Of a stretch of 64,000 bases of DNA, positions 48,560-60,613 are shown piece after piece. A program made the translations under genes and the position numbers. This stretch comes from Absidia repens (taxonomy: Eukaryota; Mucoromycota; Mucoromycetes; Mucorales; Cunninghamellaceae). Under the pieces are notes generated by a model. The model worked only from the letters and a program-made list of their open reading frames with translations, had not been told where the DNA came from and did no database searches. Positions within the stretch are counted from its first letter, which is position 1. Each line of letters begins with the position of its first letter. The DNA is taken from contig MCGE01000012.1 in assembly GCA_002105175.1 (NCBI GenBank), forward strand, positions 496,001 to 560,000, read 5' to 3'.

Positions 48560-48830
48560 GGGATACTCTGTGCATATTCACACTCCGCCCACGTGGGTTT
48601 ATTTACTAAATGCTGTGTCATTTTCCTTTTCTTTTTCTTTTCATCATTAAAGCATCAAAGCGATGTCATCAAACCATCATTAGCTTAGCTTAGTGCTAGT
48701 TGTTATTGTTTTATATCCACTTCCGAATAAAAATAAGCCTTGTTTTTTTTTACCGTTAGTCTGTCTCTCATACGTTCAGTGGCCTATTACAGTAGATTCT
48801 TCTTTTACATTCGTCCCCTCGTCCCTTTAG
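48560..48830 (+). repeat. Dispersed repeat family, copy G (core deleted)
   Basis: Has the head CACTCCGCCCACGTGG (CCGCCCACGTG at 48585-48595), a pyrimidine tract, then ACCATCATTAGCTTAGCTTA, GTGCTAGTTG, AATAAA at 48726-48731 and a 3' block (GTTAGTCTGTCTCTCATA). The GGGGAAACCC core is missing between head and tail, as if deleted internally. Confidence 0.6.
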
Positions 48831-49507
48831 ATTAAGCGTTGCTTAGCCCAGCTCACTGAAAATTTGCATATCATACTTCGGTAAAATATATCTTTTACTT
48901 TCAAACATTGAATCTGAACCTACATGTATACCAGATCCCTGTTTATTTTGAGATTTACTTCACGATCGATTTGTGCTCTGAATTAGATCGTACACATAAT
49001 ACCACTAAACCGCTTGACCTCGTCCTCTGTCTTTCCATTCCATCTTCCATACCTTCACTTTGAAATAGAAGTCATATTCAAGTCCATTTTTTTTTAGTTT
49101 TTATTGTAAACAATATACTGTAATGTTCAATACGATGCTAGCTACTAGTGTAGTATCAATTTCCCCATTTCCATTACTATATTTTACCCCATGAACAGCA
49201 CAAATGGTATTCATAGTAATGAAGCACCACACAGTTTTTCTCTCAAAAATATTTTCACGAAAATCTCTATCTAGCCAACGCTAACTTCCCAGAAACTAAT
49301 TTTGATCCTATCAGTAACATTGATATTCAGTTTTAAGCCCATCGCATCTTCCATATCGCCCAATATGTAATGCATTTTCCTTGGGAATATATTGTCGCTG
49401 TCCTTTTTGACTAATCGGTAAACACAAAAATACGCCACATACATATGAAAAAGTAAAAGGATAAAATGACTCCAAGAAAGAGAGTGTTTTTTTTTTCTAA
49501 TTTTATT

Positions 49508-51267
49508 TCAAATATAAAAACTATCACTATCAGTCAAAGGGGATGTAGTGGAGGAGTTGGGTAAACTATCAAATAACTTTTTATCTATACTAAGGGATGA
49601 GTGTTCATAAAGTTCCAGTAAATCCAAAGCAACATCTATTGTTATAAAATCATATTCAAAAAAAAAGAGTCAAATATACGTGGCAAATGCTTTAGTAAAA
49701 TAGTTGCAGGGACGTAGGATTGGCTTCTTACCTCTAACAGCTTGCACAGATACGTTGTCTGAGGCACCCCATTGATCTACCCACTATAATGATAACAAAA
49801 AACAAAAACAAAAAGCGTTAGTATTGAATATGTTTAAAGAGACCCAGGGAGAAAGTGAAAGACATACTTCGGTCATTGTCATTTGTAAGCAGGCATCAGT
49901 TGTACGAAGAGCAAGATACAGACAACCAAGAGCAATTTCAGGGGCCGAATGTTTCAACGTCACCTTGGGTGAGCAAAGACTAATAAAAACGGAGGAATTG
50001 AAGGAGTAAATTTCATTTTATTTTCCTGTCGTTAATGCCATCTGAATTAAAAAATATTACCTGTCCCACACAAACATCCAAGTCAGCCGGGCGATTACAT
50101 TGAAGCTCAAAGGCATTTCTAAAGGAAAATGAGGAAGCATCAGTATACAATCAAGTAATGAGATCTTTTTTTTTTAAAAAAAAAAATACTAACCGTTTTC
50201 CATTCGTTTCCATATATCCTTTTGGAACCCAAAGCTTGAAACCTGTGGTGGTGATGAAGAGGACGGTGATATTGATGTAGTTTGATAAAATGATATGGAT
50301 CCCATATTTCGTAACACATTTAATGAAAAGGTGAAGGGCAATTCAAGTTCAAGGTCACAATCTAGAGCACGTACCAAAAGCAGTTCGCTAGTAGCCAGTG
50401 ATGATCGCATTTTGAAGTACATCTGTTTGAAAGAAGTGTCTTAATACCACCATACAAATTTTGATCTTTCTTAACGCATAAACACGGATCCTATTGCCTA
50501 ATTCACTCACTTCATCCACCTGTAGTAGCTCTTCGTCTGGGTGATAATACCTAATTGATGAATAGGGAAGTATGAGTAAAAATATCACATTGCCATCTAT
50601 GATTTGACTTCATCCATACACAGATAACCTATAACTGCATTTCCAGAATCCGTGTCCCATCCCCTGTTGCCCTTCACTCCCTCTCGACCATTGAAGTATA
50701 TTACCTGTATCCTACATTGACAAGATCCCGAACTTTCCGCGGCACTTCTGTAGCCTTGCAGGCAAGGAATAGACATGTAGTGGCCAGTAACTATTATGAC
50801 CAAGCAAAACATAAATAATAATAAGGTTAGGATCTATATGAATGCTAGTGCTTTGTCTTCACCAATGCCATCGTCAATGTCATTGCCACAATGTCGTCAG
50901 TATTTTGTCATGTATATTAGTTCGTACTTCTTTGTTTGTGTAAAGTGGTAAAGCTGCATCGACATGCTGATTGTTGCGACTGTGTATTTGGTTTTGGTGC
51001 TTTGACATGAATTGATTGAAGCGATGGTAGTAATATAAAGCGGTTCCTGTTGTGCGTACTGGCCTGTAGATAATGAGAAAGAGGTGAGACAGCGGACGTG
51101 TTAGTTAGCAGTCTAGTGTCAGCATTGGTTCTCTATTTTTTTTTTTACGCCCAAAATCCAACTTACAAATCTAATAAGGTACTGACTTGTCTCAAATAGT
51201 GGATCGTTGCCATGTCTGGTATAAGTATATTTTCATAATTTTCATGTCCTTTGTCTATAGATTCCAT
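49508..51267 (-). CDS. Cyclin-box protein, transcriptional cyclin (Q/Ctk2-like)
   Basis: Nine exons on the minus strand (51267-51167, 51063-50928, 50790-50705, 50550-50511, 50422-50194, 50118-50061, 49979-49868, 49783-49732, 49635-49508) give 313 residues, all in phase. First cyclin fold: VRTTGTALYYYHRFNQF, LATTCLFLACKATEVPRKVR, DLVNVGYRYYHPDEELLQVD, then ELLLVRALDCDLELELPFTF. Second fold: FNVIARLTWMFVWDS, HSAPEIALGCLYLALRTTDA. The layout matches short cyclins of the C/K/Q/L group that partner CDK8-12-type kinases acting on RNA polymerase II; it lacks a destruction box. Exon 7 starts at 49979 (TATTAG acceptor), because the nearer CAAG acceptor would give a stop. Donor of exon 4 is GTGAGT. A sense GAAATTTAATCGCCGCC lies about 90-105 bases upstream. 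The exact subfamily is uncertain. Confidence 0.85.
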
Positions 51268-51827
51268 TGTTGATTGAGGATTATTTTTTTAAAAAAAAAG
51301 AAAGAGGATTGTGGTAAGCGCACACAATGTGTTTATTTTTGAAAGAAAAATCACAGGCGGCGATTAAATTTCTGGCTTCCTCCCAAAAAGAGACATACAA
51401 AGATAGTTTTCATAAAACTTTAATTACTGACAACGGTGGAAAGGGTGTGTTGGATATATTATGTATGTAGCAAGATATATATATATATATATATCACAGA
51501 TAGAAAAATTGTCTCCATGAAATGAGCTGCTTAAAAAAAAAACCAAACGCTTACTGTGCTGATTTTGACTCGCATAATGATAAATTAATGATAAGTTGAA
51601 AGTTGCCGTTTCAGGTAAAACCTGTGGTGTGCTCAAAGCATCACGACCAAGCAGCTAATAAATAAAAAAAGAAGAAACCAACATACATATCATAATACAG
51701 TATTGTGTAATAAGAGGTTCGCACAAAAGACATTAATATAATTTTATTATCATATACACCGTCAAAACGACATCACTATCATACTAACACAACATCCAGA
51801 TAAACACTATAGACTAAAAACTAAAAA
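51268..51827. promoter_or_regulatory. Region between Sec7-PH gene 3' end and cyclin start, with an orphan exon-like stretch
   Basis: 560 bases. It includes the cyclin promoter (element at 51357-51373), a TA tract (51477-51495) and, on the minus strand, a stretch 51653-51555 bounded by TTATTAG and GTAAGC and open in frame (LLGRDALSTPQVLPETATF...). Its phase would allow splicing to the cyclin gene's first exon, but no start codon upstream fits. It could be an alternative 5' exon or chance. Confidence 0.4.
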
Positions 51828-54800
51828 TTACTCGCCATCATTCTTGCTTTGATCAAAGATGCTTTTCTCCAAGGCGTCGCAATAATTTTGGTACTTGATG
51901 ATTTCGTGCAAAAGATATTTAGATTTCAATTCCCAGTTGGACATTACTTTCGCATGTTGAGGATGTTTGCTTGGGAACTTGACCAGCATCTTCTTCTTGA
52001 TTTCCCGGTGTTCGTTGATATCACTGTTGAGTGTGTTGAGATGTCTTTGTAAAGCTTTGTGTTGATCCCTTTCATTCAGATTGCTAGATACCATGGGGGG
52101 AACAGGAGGCCGCCAATCATAGATCATGATTTCATTGGTGGAAGATAAAGAGGACCCATAGTCTTGATGATTCTGATGACTGTTTTGTTGATTTTGAAGG
52201 ACACCAATAGGTTGCTCCTGTCGTAGAAGGTCATCTTCATCCAAGTTCAAAATGACATCATGTAAACAGTTTCCCCAGCCGTATTCCATATTGCTAACAC
52301 CTCCAGGGAGTGGTTCTTTGCTTTGTCGAGCTGCCCAGTAGTTACACGTAGCAGCCCATTCATTGACCTGTGCTTGTGATCCAGCTTGAAATAGATATAC
52401 CCCACCATGTGATTGTTGAATTGCAAATACAAAAGACCGTTGACGATTGTATCCTGGTGGGGGCAAAACATTCGCTAGAGAGTGACTAAGTGAGATAGTT
52501 CCAATCAATTGGGAAAATGCCTACAAAACATACACAACAAGTTAGTAAAAAAAAACCCCATAAACACACGCACACACTCATTGTGTCGCTTACCCCCCAT
52601 TTGTTTCCATTTGCCAAAGATTCTTGGGTGGTCCCGGCCGGTTTTGATGCCAATGAGTCCGTCATAGAATTAAAGCCAATACCACTTGAACGTAACAAAC
52701 TTCGCCTATCCATATCAGAAGATGCTACCTTGTAGCTGGCTTGTTGAAATCCACCTTGTATCGTATACATTTTCAAATCACCGTCGCCTACCACCGAGAA
52801 ACATTCACGCCAGTCTCGATGTTTAGCTTTCTGACTTGCATTTTCTAGTAAATGTTTGCGGACCAGTACACCTTCCTTCATATATTGAGACTGATTTGAA
52901 TCCAAGAAGAGCCCAGATGAATTCATCGTTGATATTGACTGTTGTGGCTGTGAGTGGGGCGTGAGCAAGGAAGGTGGGTTCCGTAAAGAAGATGCGCTAG
53001 AACCAACAGAAGAAATTGAGTCCCGTTTTCGTTGTTGTGAGCTCGTTGACGGTGATGATGGTGATCTGACAGGACTGATCATGAGCTAAAAACATATAGG
53101 AAAAAAAAAAAAAAAAGAAGAAGGTGAAGTGAGTATCTTTGTGATAAAACACATTTTGCATAAAAGCGACAGGGCTGACTTACTTCAGGTTCTTCCACTA
53201 CTATATTTGGTTCATGTATGGATTTTCGAATGATTGCACCCATATTTCGCTTCATTTCTAATACACGCCGACCTCCAATAAGACTAGATCTCTTGTCCAA
53301 ATTCGTCGGTCCAGGATCGACAGGCCTTTCAGATAATGGTTGTAAAATTTGGTATTGTTTGACAGAGCTGTATAGATCCTAAAAAGGGGAAAATGCATCA
53401 GTTTATTAGCAAACGTCCATTTTTTTTTTTTTTTTTTCGTCGTCTTAGTTCGCCATTATTTATTACCTTCAAGTACGATTCCATATTCATTTCCCATGCC
53501 TTGGTTATTTTCACAGATGATTGGTCATGAATGGTAGACATGGTATTTTTCACAAATGCTTGTTTCGTCATACGTGCGTAGTTCCCTTGAGCGACATGAA
53601 GATCAGTATTCAGGAGCAACAGGGAATATACCACGGCATAAACCACATCTATCAATAGAAAACGAAAAATTAATCACCTTGATCTTTTCCGATATCCCCT
53701 CCCTTCCACACCATACCTGAACTTCCAAAGATGCTCTGAAGGTTACATTCCCAATAACGTTTTGCAAAGACATCCAGAATACGATCGATTTGTTGAGCTT
53801 CAGCCTTGAAATAAAGCTTACTACATAATTTCCTAATAAATGAAAGGGTTGTTAGTTGACTTATTACCCCTCCCCCTTCCGATCAACCTGTTTATCCCTT
53901 ACCTGAAAGCGTCATCTAGTCGTAATGTGGCAAAGTCAAAGTAATCTAGATAATGCACCAGCACCAATGAGTTGAGCGATTTTCTAATAATAAAAGGAGT
54001 TCATAGAAATCAAAAAGAGTACATAATTAATTGACACGAATTTCGCTTTTTTTTTTTTTTTTTTTTTCTGATCATGTAGTCTAATGTATATTATACCTTG
54101 TTCCCAACCATTCTGCCATGTGATCCTTGGTAACAAATGATTCATCTTCGTTCCATAATGTTTCAGCCATGTCCTTCGCTTCGTGTGAATCAGTGGTATG
54201 GATGGAGTCGTCCATGGATTTTGATGAATGCGTTGATGCACTTGGTGATAAAAACCCAGACCCAAATTCATTCAACACCAAACTAGGATTTTCATTCCAA
54301 AAACTTGAGAGCTGTGAACCATCAAACAGTGTAGCTGTGGGACTTGTCGTATGGAATTGAGCGAGTTCATCTGGCTTGTCGTTTTCAGTTGATGTCTCTG
54401 TTGGTGTTACTGTCATTGTTGTGGTTGTCGTTGTCTCAGGTAGTGTATGATGATCTACTAGTAAGGGTGGTACTTTTGGTATTGATGAACTGGTCCCATT
54501 CGAAAGTCGATGTTTCTGTTGTTGTGGTTTGGTTCGTCGTTGAGCCGCCTCAAGACTGAATAGCAATCCGCCTGCACTACCATAATGGCCACCGCTAAGT
54601 CTCTTGGATAATCGACTGTCGAATCGCTCCCGTTCCATATCATCTTGACTATATCCAGTTGCATCCACAAAAACATCATCGTCGTCATCGTCGTCGTCGT
54701 CGCCAGAATCAGAGTCACCATCAGAATCGTAGATATCGTTTCTGCTGTCATTATCCAATTCCTGCCTATCGTCTTCATTTTTTATATGTGCTGCTTGAGT

Positions 54801-56416
54801 CGAGTTTTTGGTATCTATGCTGGGTATGTTTCCATGACCATTGTCGGATGATTGTTTTCTCGTAATGCATGGGTTGTCTTCCTGATTTCGATCTTTATTT
54901 GATATCTGCATAATTCCTCCATGGTTCGTTTGTTGTACAGAGGTCATCACGGTGAGAGATAAATCATCCGTAAAGTCTTGCTGTTTCAATTGTAGGCGTT
55001 GCAGGTGATCTTTGCTGTTGTTGGGAAGACTAAGGCAAGACGATGAGGACGCTGATGTTGATGCTGTTGTCGTTGAATCCAATGCTTCCTGAGAGGTGAA
55101 GGAGTCACTGCCAAATGTACTGTAAATGGAGTAGGAGACGGATGATTTTCGAGTAGAAACAGACCAGCGCGGGGTAGGAGTAGGAGATGGAGAAGGAGAG
55201 CGAGAGGTGGAAAGGATGGACGACGTTCGATCGATGATTGTGTGATCCTTCAAAGTTTCTTGATAAATAGGAGCAGTGGATTTAATTGTAGTTGTGGGTG
55301 TATTAGATGGTATGGTGTTGGTGCTTGATGATGGTTGATGGTGCTGATTTTTTTCCACATTTGGTATCAATAATGCCGGTTTTTCAGAGATATCTTGTTG
55401 GGCTGTTTCTGGTGGTATCGGAAGAGACTTCAGGGTATTCTGATGATTGATGTTGCCATTGGTGATGATTCGTGCACGCTGTTCTGGTGATACACTAGAA
55501 ATCAAATCGTCAGGCTGTTTGGATATCGGTGCGGGTGGAGGTGGAGGAGGTACCAAAGGTATATTGTGATAGGATCTTGATGACTTGACAGAGACGACAT
55601 TTCCAATTGATCGTACTTGAGGCGCTTCATCATCATCTACTGACTATATACATATAAAAAAAACCAGAAGAAAAATTGGCTATCAAGTTCGGTCATGAAG
55701 AAAGAAACAATGGATGAAACCCTGACTTACCATCCCAAGTTTTTTGAAGAATTTCCCAAACCCTTTTCGACTAGCAGGCTTCTAAGGCAATAGAATACCG
55801 AACGACATGGTTTATTAGACAGTTTTCATTTGCATATCAGTGATGTTACCTTTTTTGCGTCCTCAGCTGTCAGTGCTTCAGTAGAGTAAGATCGATCTTG
55901 TGCCTGGAAAAAAGAAGGATCCAAGAATGAGTCATTGTTTGGAGTCATTGTTGATGAAGTGGAAGAAGAAGGAGGAGGAGGAGAGAGAGGAGGAGACTGC
56001 AATGATAGATCTGGGTGTCGAGTCACTGGTTCTGATGAGAGTGATTGTTGCCATTGATAGGAGTTGTGATTAGGGAGTTGAATATTGGATAAGTTGGTGG
56101 ATTCGGTCAAAGGTTTTCTTTTAATATGCTGTTGCTGTCCAATAGGTGGAAGAAAATGAGATCCAGTATTTTTTTCAGAAGAATTAGTTGCGTTGGAGTA
56201 ATGTTGTTGTTGTTGTTGTTGTTGTTGTTGCTGTTGTTTGTGTAAAGAAGTCGCTTGACTAGAAGATGTAGTTGGTGGTGGTACAATACGAGACAGGTAC
56301 CGAGTAGGCTTGCCTTCTTTTAAAGAGGAGTCTTGCGAGTAAGGGGAAGTTTTTTTGATATACCGGTCATTGTCGTTTGTTGATGGTGGAGGGACAATAC
56401 GAGAATTAGGTAACAT
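51828..56416 (-). CDS. Sec7-PH Arf guanine-nucleotide exchange factor (EFA6/Syt1-like)
   Basis: Nine exons on the minus strand (56416-55850, 55781-55731, 55643-54097, 53983-53903, 53832-53717, 53648-53467, 53378-53184, 53085-52594, 52520-51828) give 1307 residues, in phase. Residues 1-690 are disordered, with polyQ, polyPro (PPPPPPAP) and a DDDDDDDD acidic run. The Sec7 domain lies about residues 695-850: MAEWLGTR, LVHYLDYFDFATLRLDDAFR, FKAEAQQIDRILDVFAKRY (with the Glu finger in AEAQ, where GEAQ is usual) and VYSLLLLNTDLHV. A PH domain covers about 980-1135 (YMKEGVLVRKHLLENASQ,  HRDWRECFSVV, then EWAATCNYWAA), followed by a coiled coil. The Sec7-PH-coiled-coil order is that of EFA6 and yeast Syt1/Yel1, which activate Arf proteins at the cell cortex. 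Start chosen at MLPNSRIVPPP; the frame upstream reads through leader sequence. Confidence 0.9.
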
Positions 56417-56702
56417 GGATATAATAATAATAAAAAAAAAAAATGAAGATATAAAAAAAAAAGGTATCCCTTTTATTGAAGGCCTGACATATAAAATAAT
56501 TGTGTAACCTATTTGAAAATTAGGGAACCCAAGGGACACCAAATTGGAGCCTTACTCACATGTTTTCTATGCAAAATTATGAGAGGCAAAATAAAGGGAT
56601 CAATGATACTGCACTTTTTATTTTTCATTTTTACAATAGCAAATAATAAAATAAGGGGAGAGGAATAGGAATAAAAAAATCTATGCCACTAACATTTTCT
56701 AA

Positions 56703-59234
56703 CTAATCAGATAAAGGCAGCCCACACATTTCACAACTGTCATTGGTCCCAGAATTCATAAAAGTACAATGCTTGCAAGATATTTCGGATACAGTTGCTT
56801 CAGTAGGAGTATTCGTTCCAGAGGCGGTACCAGATCTTGTAGGATTTGTATTGGCATTGGCATTCCCTTCTATTGAAATGAAAGGGGAAATGTTGTCCAA
56901 TCAGTATGTTATTTGATTTCCGTCTTTTCCTCTTTTTTTTTCCACAACTTATTTACCTGCTTCCTTGAGTACCATCATTAACGTTTGCCATCCTTGTAGT
57001 TGGTCCAGGGAATCTATGTTTATATCCGACTTTTTAGTGGCATAATCACAGACCGTTTTGAATTCATCCCTAGAGAGTACATCCATAGATCGAATGGCAC
57101 ACAATACATGGAAGTCAGAGAGCAGTGATCGAAGATCAGTATTGGATTTTCCACCGAGAAGATGTTTGCCAAGTGTACCAATATCAGGATGAGATGCGCC
57201 ATCAGCGGTAAGATCCCTGCTATCAGTGAATAACGGAGATGGATTTTGAGGAAAGCCGTTAGTGACCTATAGACATAAAAAATCAAATAAATAATCAGTT
57301 TGTCAAAATAATGTATATTTGTAAAAATGAACTCACATTGACTAGCAAATATTCAACAGGGAAGGTTGGTTTCGCTGATTCTTGCACCATCACACCGTAT
57401 TCATTTTTGAATTTGTAAAATACTTCGGGCACATAGCGTTGATGAGGCACACTTTCCTTAACACGGACCACAGAAGGGTTTCGGCTTGGTTCCACAATCC
57501 CGGCATCATGCATTGCTGTCATTGTATCTGATACTTGATAAGCATTCACGTCAATGTTGCCTTCCACATCGCCAGAAATCACACAGGTCACAAACTTGGA
57601 TCCATATTTCCCATTGACTGAATGTCGACTGATATTGGGGTGGCGGAGTTGCATCTCGGCAGCGAAGGAGCATTCCAATGAAGATAAAAAGTGAGAGTCT
57701 ACATGTCGTTTGGACAGCACCGTTCCTTTACCACTTCCATCATCCACCAAATCCGTGAACACCACGCCCACTTTGGATAAACCACATACTTGCGCTACAT
57801 CATCAACTAGTGCTTCTTCTTGCCACGGCAAAGCCAATTTGAGTCCGTCCATGTGATTTTCCTGAGGAGGTTCATAAATCGCTTCTACCACTGCCTTAAT
57901 TCCCAAGGGAACATCCAGATAAGATTCGTATCGTCCGTAAAGATACCCAATCCGCTGATTTCCACTTTGTCTCCATGAATTTAAAAAGTTGTCAATCAAT
58001 GCCGCCGAAGAAAATTCAACATGGTCCACTACACGATAAGTCTATAGATATAGCATTAAGTACATTATTTCTTAGCTATTGGCACAGGGGAGAGCAATTC
58101 AATATTACCTGTCGTTGTAAAGTGATGGCGCTGGGTTGACACTTGGTACAAATTCCTTCAGGCCATGGTACATGTCCACCAGTACATGGGACCTTGACTT
58201 TGTAACTTGGTTCTTCTAGAGGTGGTAGCTGCGTAAGAATAGCTGATGATGGTGCTTTGGTTTGTTGAGCAGAGTTGATATGACGCAAAAAGGCATGGAA
58301 GGACATATGCTTGATTTTGTTTTCTTCTAGGTATCCTTTGTCGTATGGCTAGTATATACATTAAGGATGATTTTCGTCAGAATTGTAAGCTCATATGTGT
58401 GATAAATATTGGTCTCCTATTACTTACTTCAAGAGGCATACAGTAATCGCACATCGCATTATCCCCGTGGCGGCAGCTAAGTTAGTACATACGGAAAAAA
58501 AGTGGTGAGCTATGCAGTAGGTAACGTAATCGCTCCCTCTCCCTACCCTGCCATAGTAATATTCCTTACAATTTCGAGTCCTTGGGTCTTTTGATCAATC
58601 CACGTTGTTTTTCTAAGAAGTCGTCCACAGGATCTTGTTTGATATCGGCAAGTTTTTCAAAAGTGATGTTTCCTTTCCCATCCGGTGTAGGAGCTTTGGG
58701 TTCAGGTTCCACTATAGGTTCTGTATACGTCACATATATAATATCGCCATGTCTAGCAAGTTCAAAATAATATATATATTATACATGCACAAAATTAGCG
58801 AGAAGTACTTCAAGTGTGTCGTTCATTTTACTTACTTAAGATTAGCCGATGAGAGGGTGTTGTCCTTGACTTGAGCGACTGGTGTGGCGGTGGTTGTATT
58901 CGGTTGATCGCTGAAGGCCACTGTGGAAGCTTCTACATTGTGTAGCTGCCCAATCTAAAGAGCATCGTAGACAAAACGAGAGAGAAGAGCTGTTAATAGT
59001 TGCTCAAATTAAGCATGCTCTAATGGCTTTTCCTTCCTCTGTTTACCTTTGTGGCCAAACTACCAAAGGTTTCTTCGGGCTCAACTGGAACGCGGGCCAT
59101 CCCTTCCTTGGAACGAATTCGAAGAAGCTAAGTAAGAAAATTAGCAAAAGTTGGTCAATGACGAGACTATGTAAAATCATTCGTTTTTCTAACCTCCCCT
59201 TTCTTTCTTTTTTTTTTTTTTTTTTTTTTACCAT
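56703..59234 (-). CDS. NPL4: Npl4, Cdc48-Ufd1 ubiquitin-binding cofactor
   Basis: Nine exons on the minus strand (59234-59232, 59127-59047, 58954-58836, 58752-58570, 58476-58428, 58348-58109, 58041-57337, 57266-56957, 56869-56703) give 618 residues. The N-terminal ubiquitin-like fold starts LLRIRSKEGMARVPVEP. The zinc-finger block has [30 protein letters not shown] and CTGGHVPWPEGICTKCQPSA, all Npl4 hallmarks. The MPN-like core follows (RVVDHVEFSSAALIDNFLNS, RIGYLYGRYE, EVFYKFKNEYG). It ends with an NZF finger (CKHCTFMNSGTNDSCEMC) that binds ubiquitin, as in mammalian NPL4 but absent in yeast. It acts with Ufd1 to feed ubiquitylated proteins to Cdc48/p97 in ER-associated degradation. The ATG stands alone: the first intron begins directly after it, with an A-rich start. 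Confidence 0.95.
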
Positions 59235-59409
59235 AATGTTTATTGTAAGATAATATGAGTTGAGTAAAATGCTACAAAAAAAATAACGATGCTTTTACAC
59301 CTCAATATGTTTAAATCCCGCCATTTTGTCGTGTCTTCATGTGACTGAAGTGCTGGATCTTTTTTTTTTTCTTTTTTTCCTTTTTTTTTTTACTCTCTTA
59401 CTTCAATAC
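59235..59409. promoter_or_regulatory. Compact bidirectional promoter, NPL4 and F-box gene
   Basis: Only 175 bases separate the two start codons. TTTAAATCCCGCC at 59310-59322 lies near the middle, and long T-rich tracts (59359-59391) lie on the F-box side. The same element is found upstream of NF-YC. Confidence 0.6.
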
Positions 59410-60249
59410 ATGAATAGTCTTGCTTCAGAGATATTGCATGTGATAACTGATTTACTTCAAGATGACCAACAAACCTTGACACAACTTACTTTTGTCTCAA
59501 AGGCTCTTCATGACGTTACCACGCCTTATCTATACAAATCCCCTTCGATCTTGACCTTCCACCAACTTACTCGCTTTTCTCGCTTCCTTACTTCAAGGCA
59601 TTATGATTGTATCAAAACGATCAACCTACAGCTTATACCCCACCGATGGCAACACAACATTGGACAAGTTTTAGAATCCATTCTTCAACGCACACACAAT
59701 CTCGAACGACTTGATCTTGGCTTTTGTAATTTGTAAGCACCCCAACAACTTGCCTACAGTGCTCTTTTCCCCGCTGTTTATCTGACTAACATTTTTATCG
59801 ATTTATTATCGTTGTTTTCTTGCTATACTAGGGATCCTCGAAGGATAGTTTCGGCAATTGCTCACTGTGAAGCACTACAATACCTCTCTTTGAACGGTGT
59901 TCGGAATGTGACTGATCAAGTAGTTTTGGCGTTTGTGCAAGACCATCCCCACCTGATTGAATTGGATATCTCGTCTGCAGTCATCACTGATTCATCCGTA
60001 TATGCGATATCAAGATACTGTCCGTCACTAGAGGAATTGGATATTTCTGGTTGCGAACATATATCTGAGGATGGCATCCGATTTCTTACTCAACAATGCA
60101 AACACCTGCGCTACATCAACATCAAAGATTGCTACAACGTTATTCCGGAAGATGGCGAATTCGACGGTCTTCCAACGACTACTGACGATATTTGGGAAAC
60201 TGATGAAGAATATGTATCTGATATTGGTGATGTTCAGGGTAGTCATTAA
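59410..60249 (+). CDS. F-box and leucine-rich-repeat protein
   Basis: Two exons (59410-59732, 59832-60249) give 246 residues. Residues 1-50 look like an F-box (SLASEILHVITDLLQDDQQT, LTFVSKALHDVTTPYLYKSP). LRR units of the cysteine-containing type follow: NLERLDLGFCNLDP, ALQYLSLNGVRNVTDQVVL, HLIELDISSAVITDSSV, SLEELDISGCEHISEDGI and HLRYINIKDCYNV. The C-terminus is acidic. The family recruits substrates to SCF ubiquitin ligases through Skp1. It is shorter than most FBXL proteins (five or six repeats). The substrate is unknown. It shares its promoter region with NPL4. Confidence 0.88.
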
Positions 60250-60534
60250 TGATTAGATACGCTTCTTTTTTGGTCTGCTAGATGGATAGATTGTAGTCAT
60301 AGTCATTATTCAATAGTTATGTATTTTTTATTTAAATAAAAGTATAATATGAACGAAATATATGCCTTCACCGTTTTTTTTTTTTTTTTTTTTCGGTATG
60401 CAATGCTAAGTGTGGCAAAAGTTTTTTAATGCCTGAATCGAATGAGATATTATTTAAAATCCCGCCACATTCTACTCGTCCCCAGTCGAACTTCAGCCAA
60501 TAAGAAGCGTGACGTGTAAAAGAGCTCGTTACAT

Positions 60535-60568
<34 letters not shown>

Positions 60569-60613
60569 TCTTCCTCTTGTATTAAATTACACTCTTATTA
60601 TTTTTTCTATATA
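60250..60613. promoter_or_regulatory. F-box gene 3' end and NF-YC promoter
   Basis: 364 bases: AATAAA at about 60336-60341, a T run (60374-60393), TTTAAAATCCCGCC at 60453-60466 and CCAAT (60498-60502 in AGCCAATAAG) upstream of NF-YC. That CCAAT could allow self-regulation, since NF-Y binds CCAAT. A T run at 60539-60565 lies next to the leader. Confidence 0.5.

Larger units (their letters stand above)
47341..49507. other. Gene-poor island between PMP3 and the cyclin gene
   Basis: 2.17 kb. Contains a GC-richer patch (47530-47710) with inverted motifs, repeat copy F (+, about 48030-48240), a TA tract (48309-48328), repeat copy G (+, about 48560-48830), and AT-rich sequence to the cyclin 3' end. 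The ORF at 48250-48621 (-) overlaps repeats and is not called. Confidence 0.6.

Noticed and set aside
49960..49966. CCCAAG acceptor for cyclin exon 7
   Set aside because: Joined to exon 6 it creates AGG TGA, a stop. The upstream TTATTAG acceptor keeps the frame and restores a family-like WDS segment.
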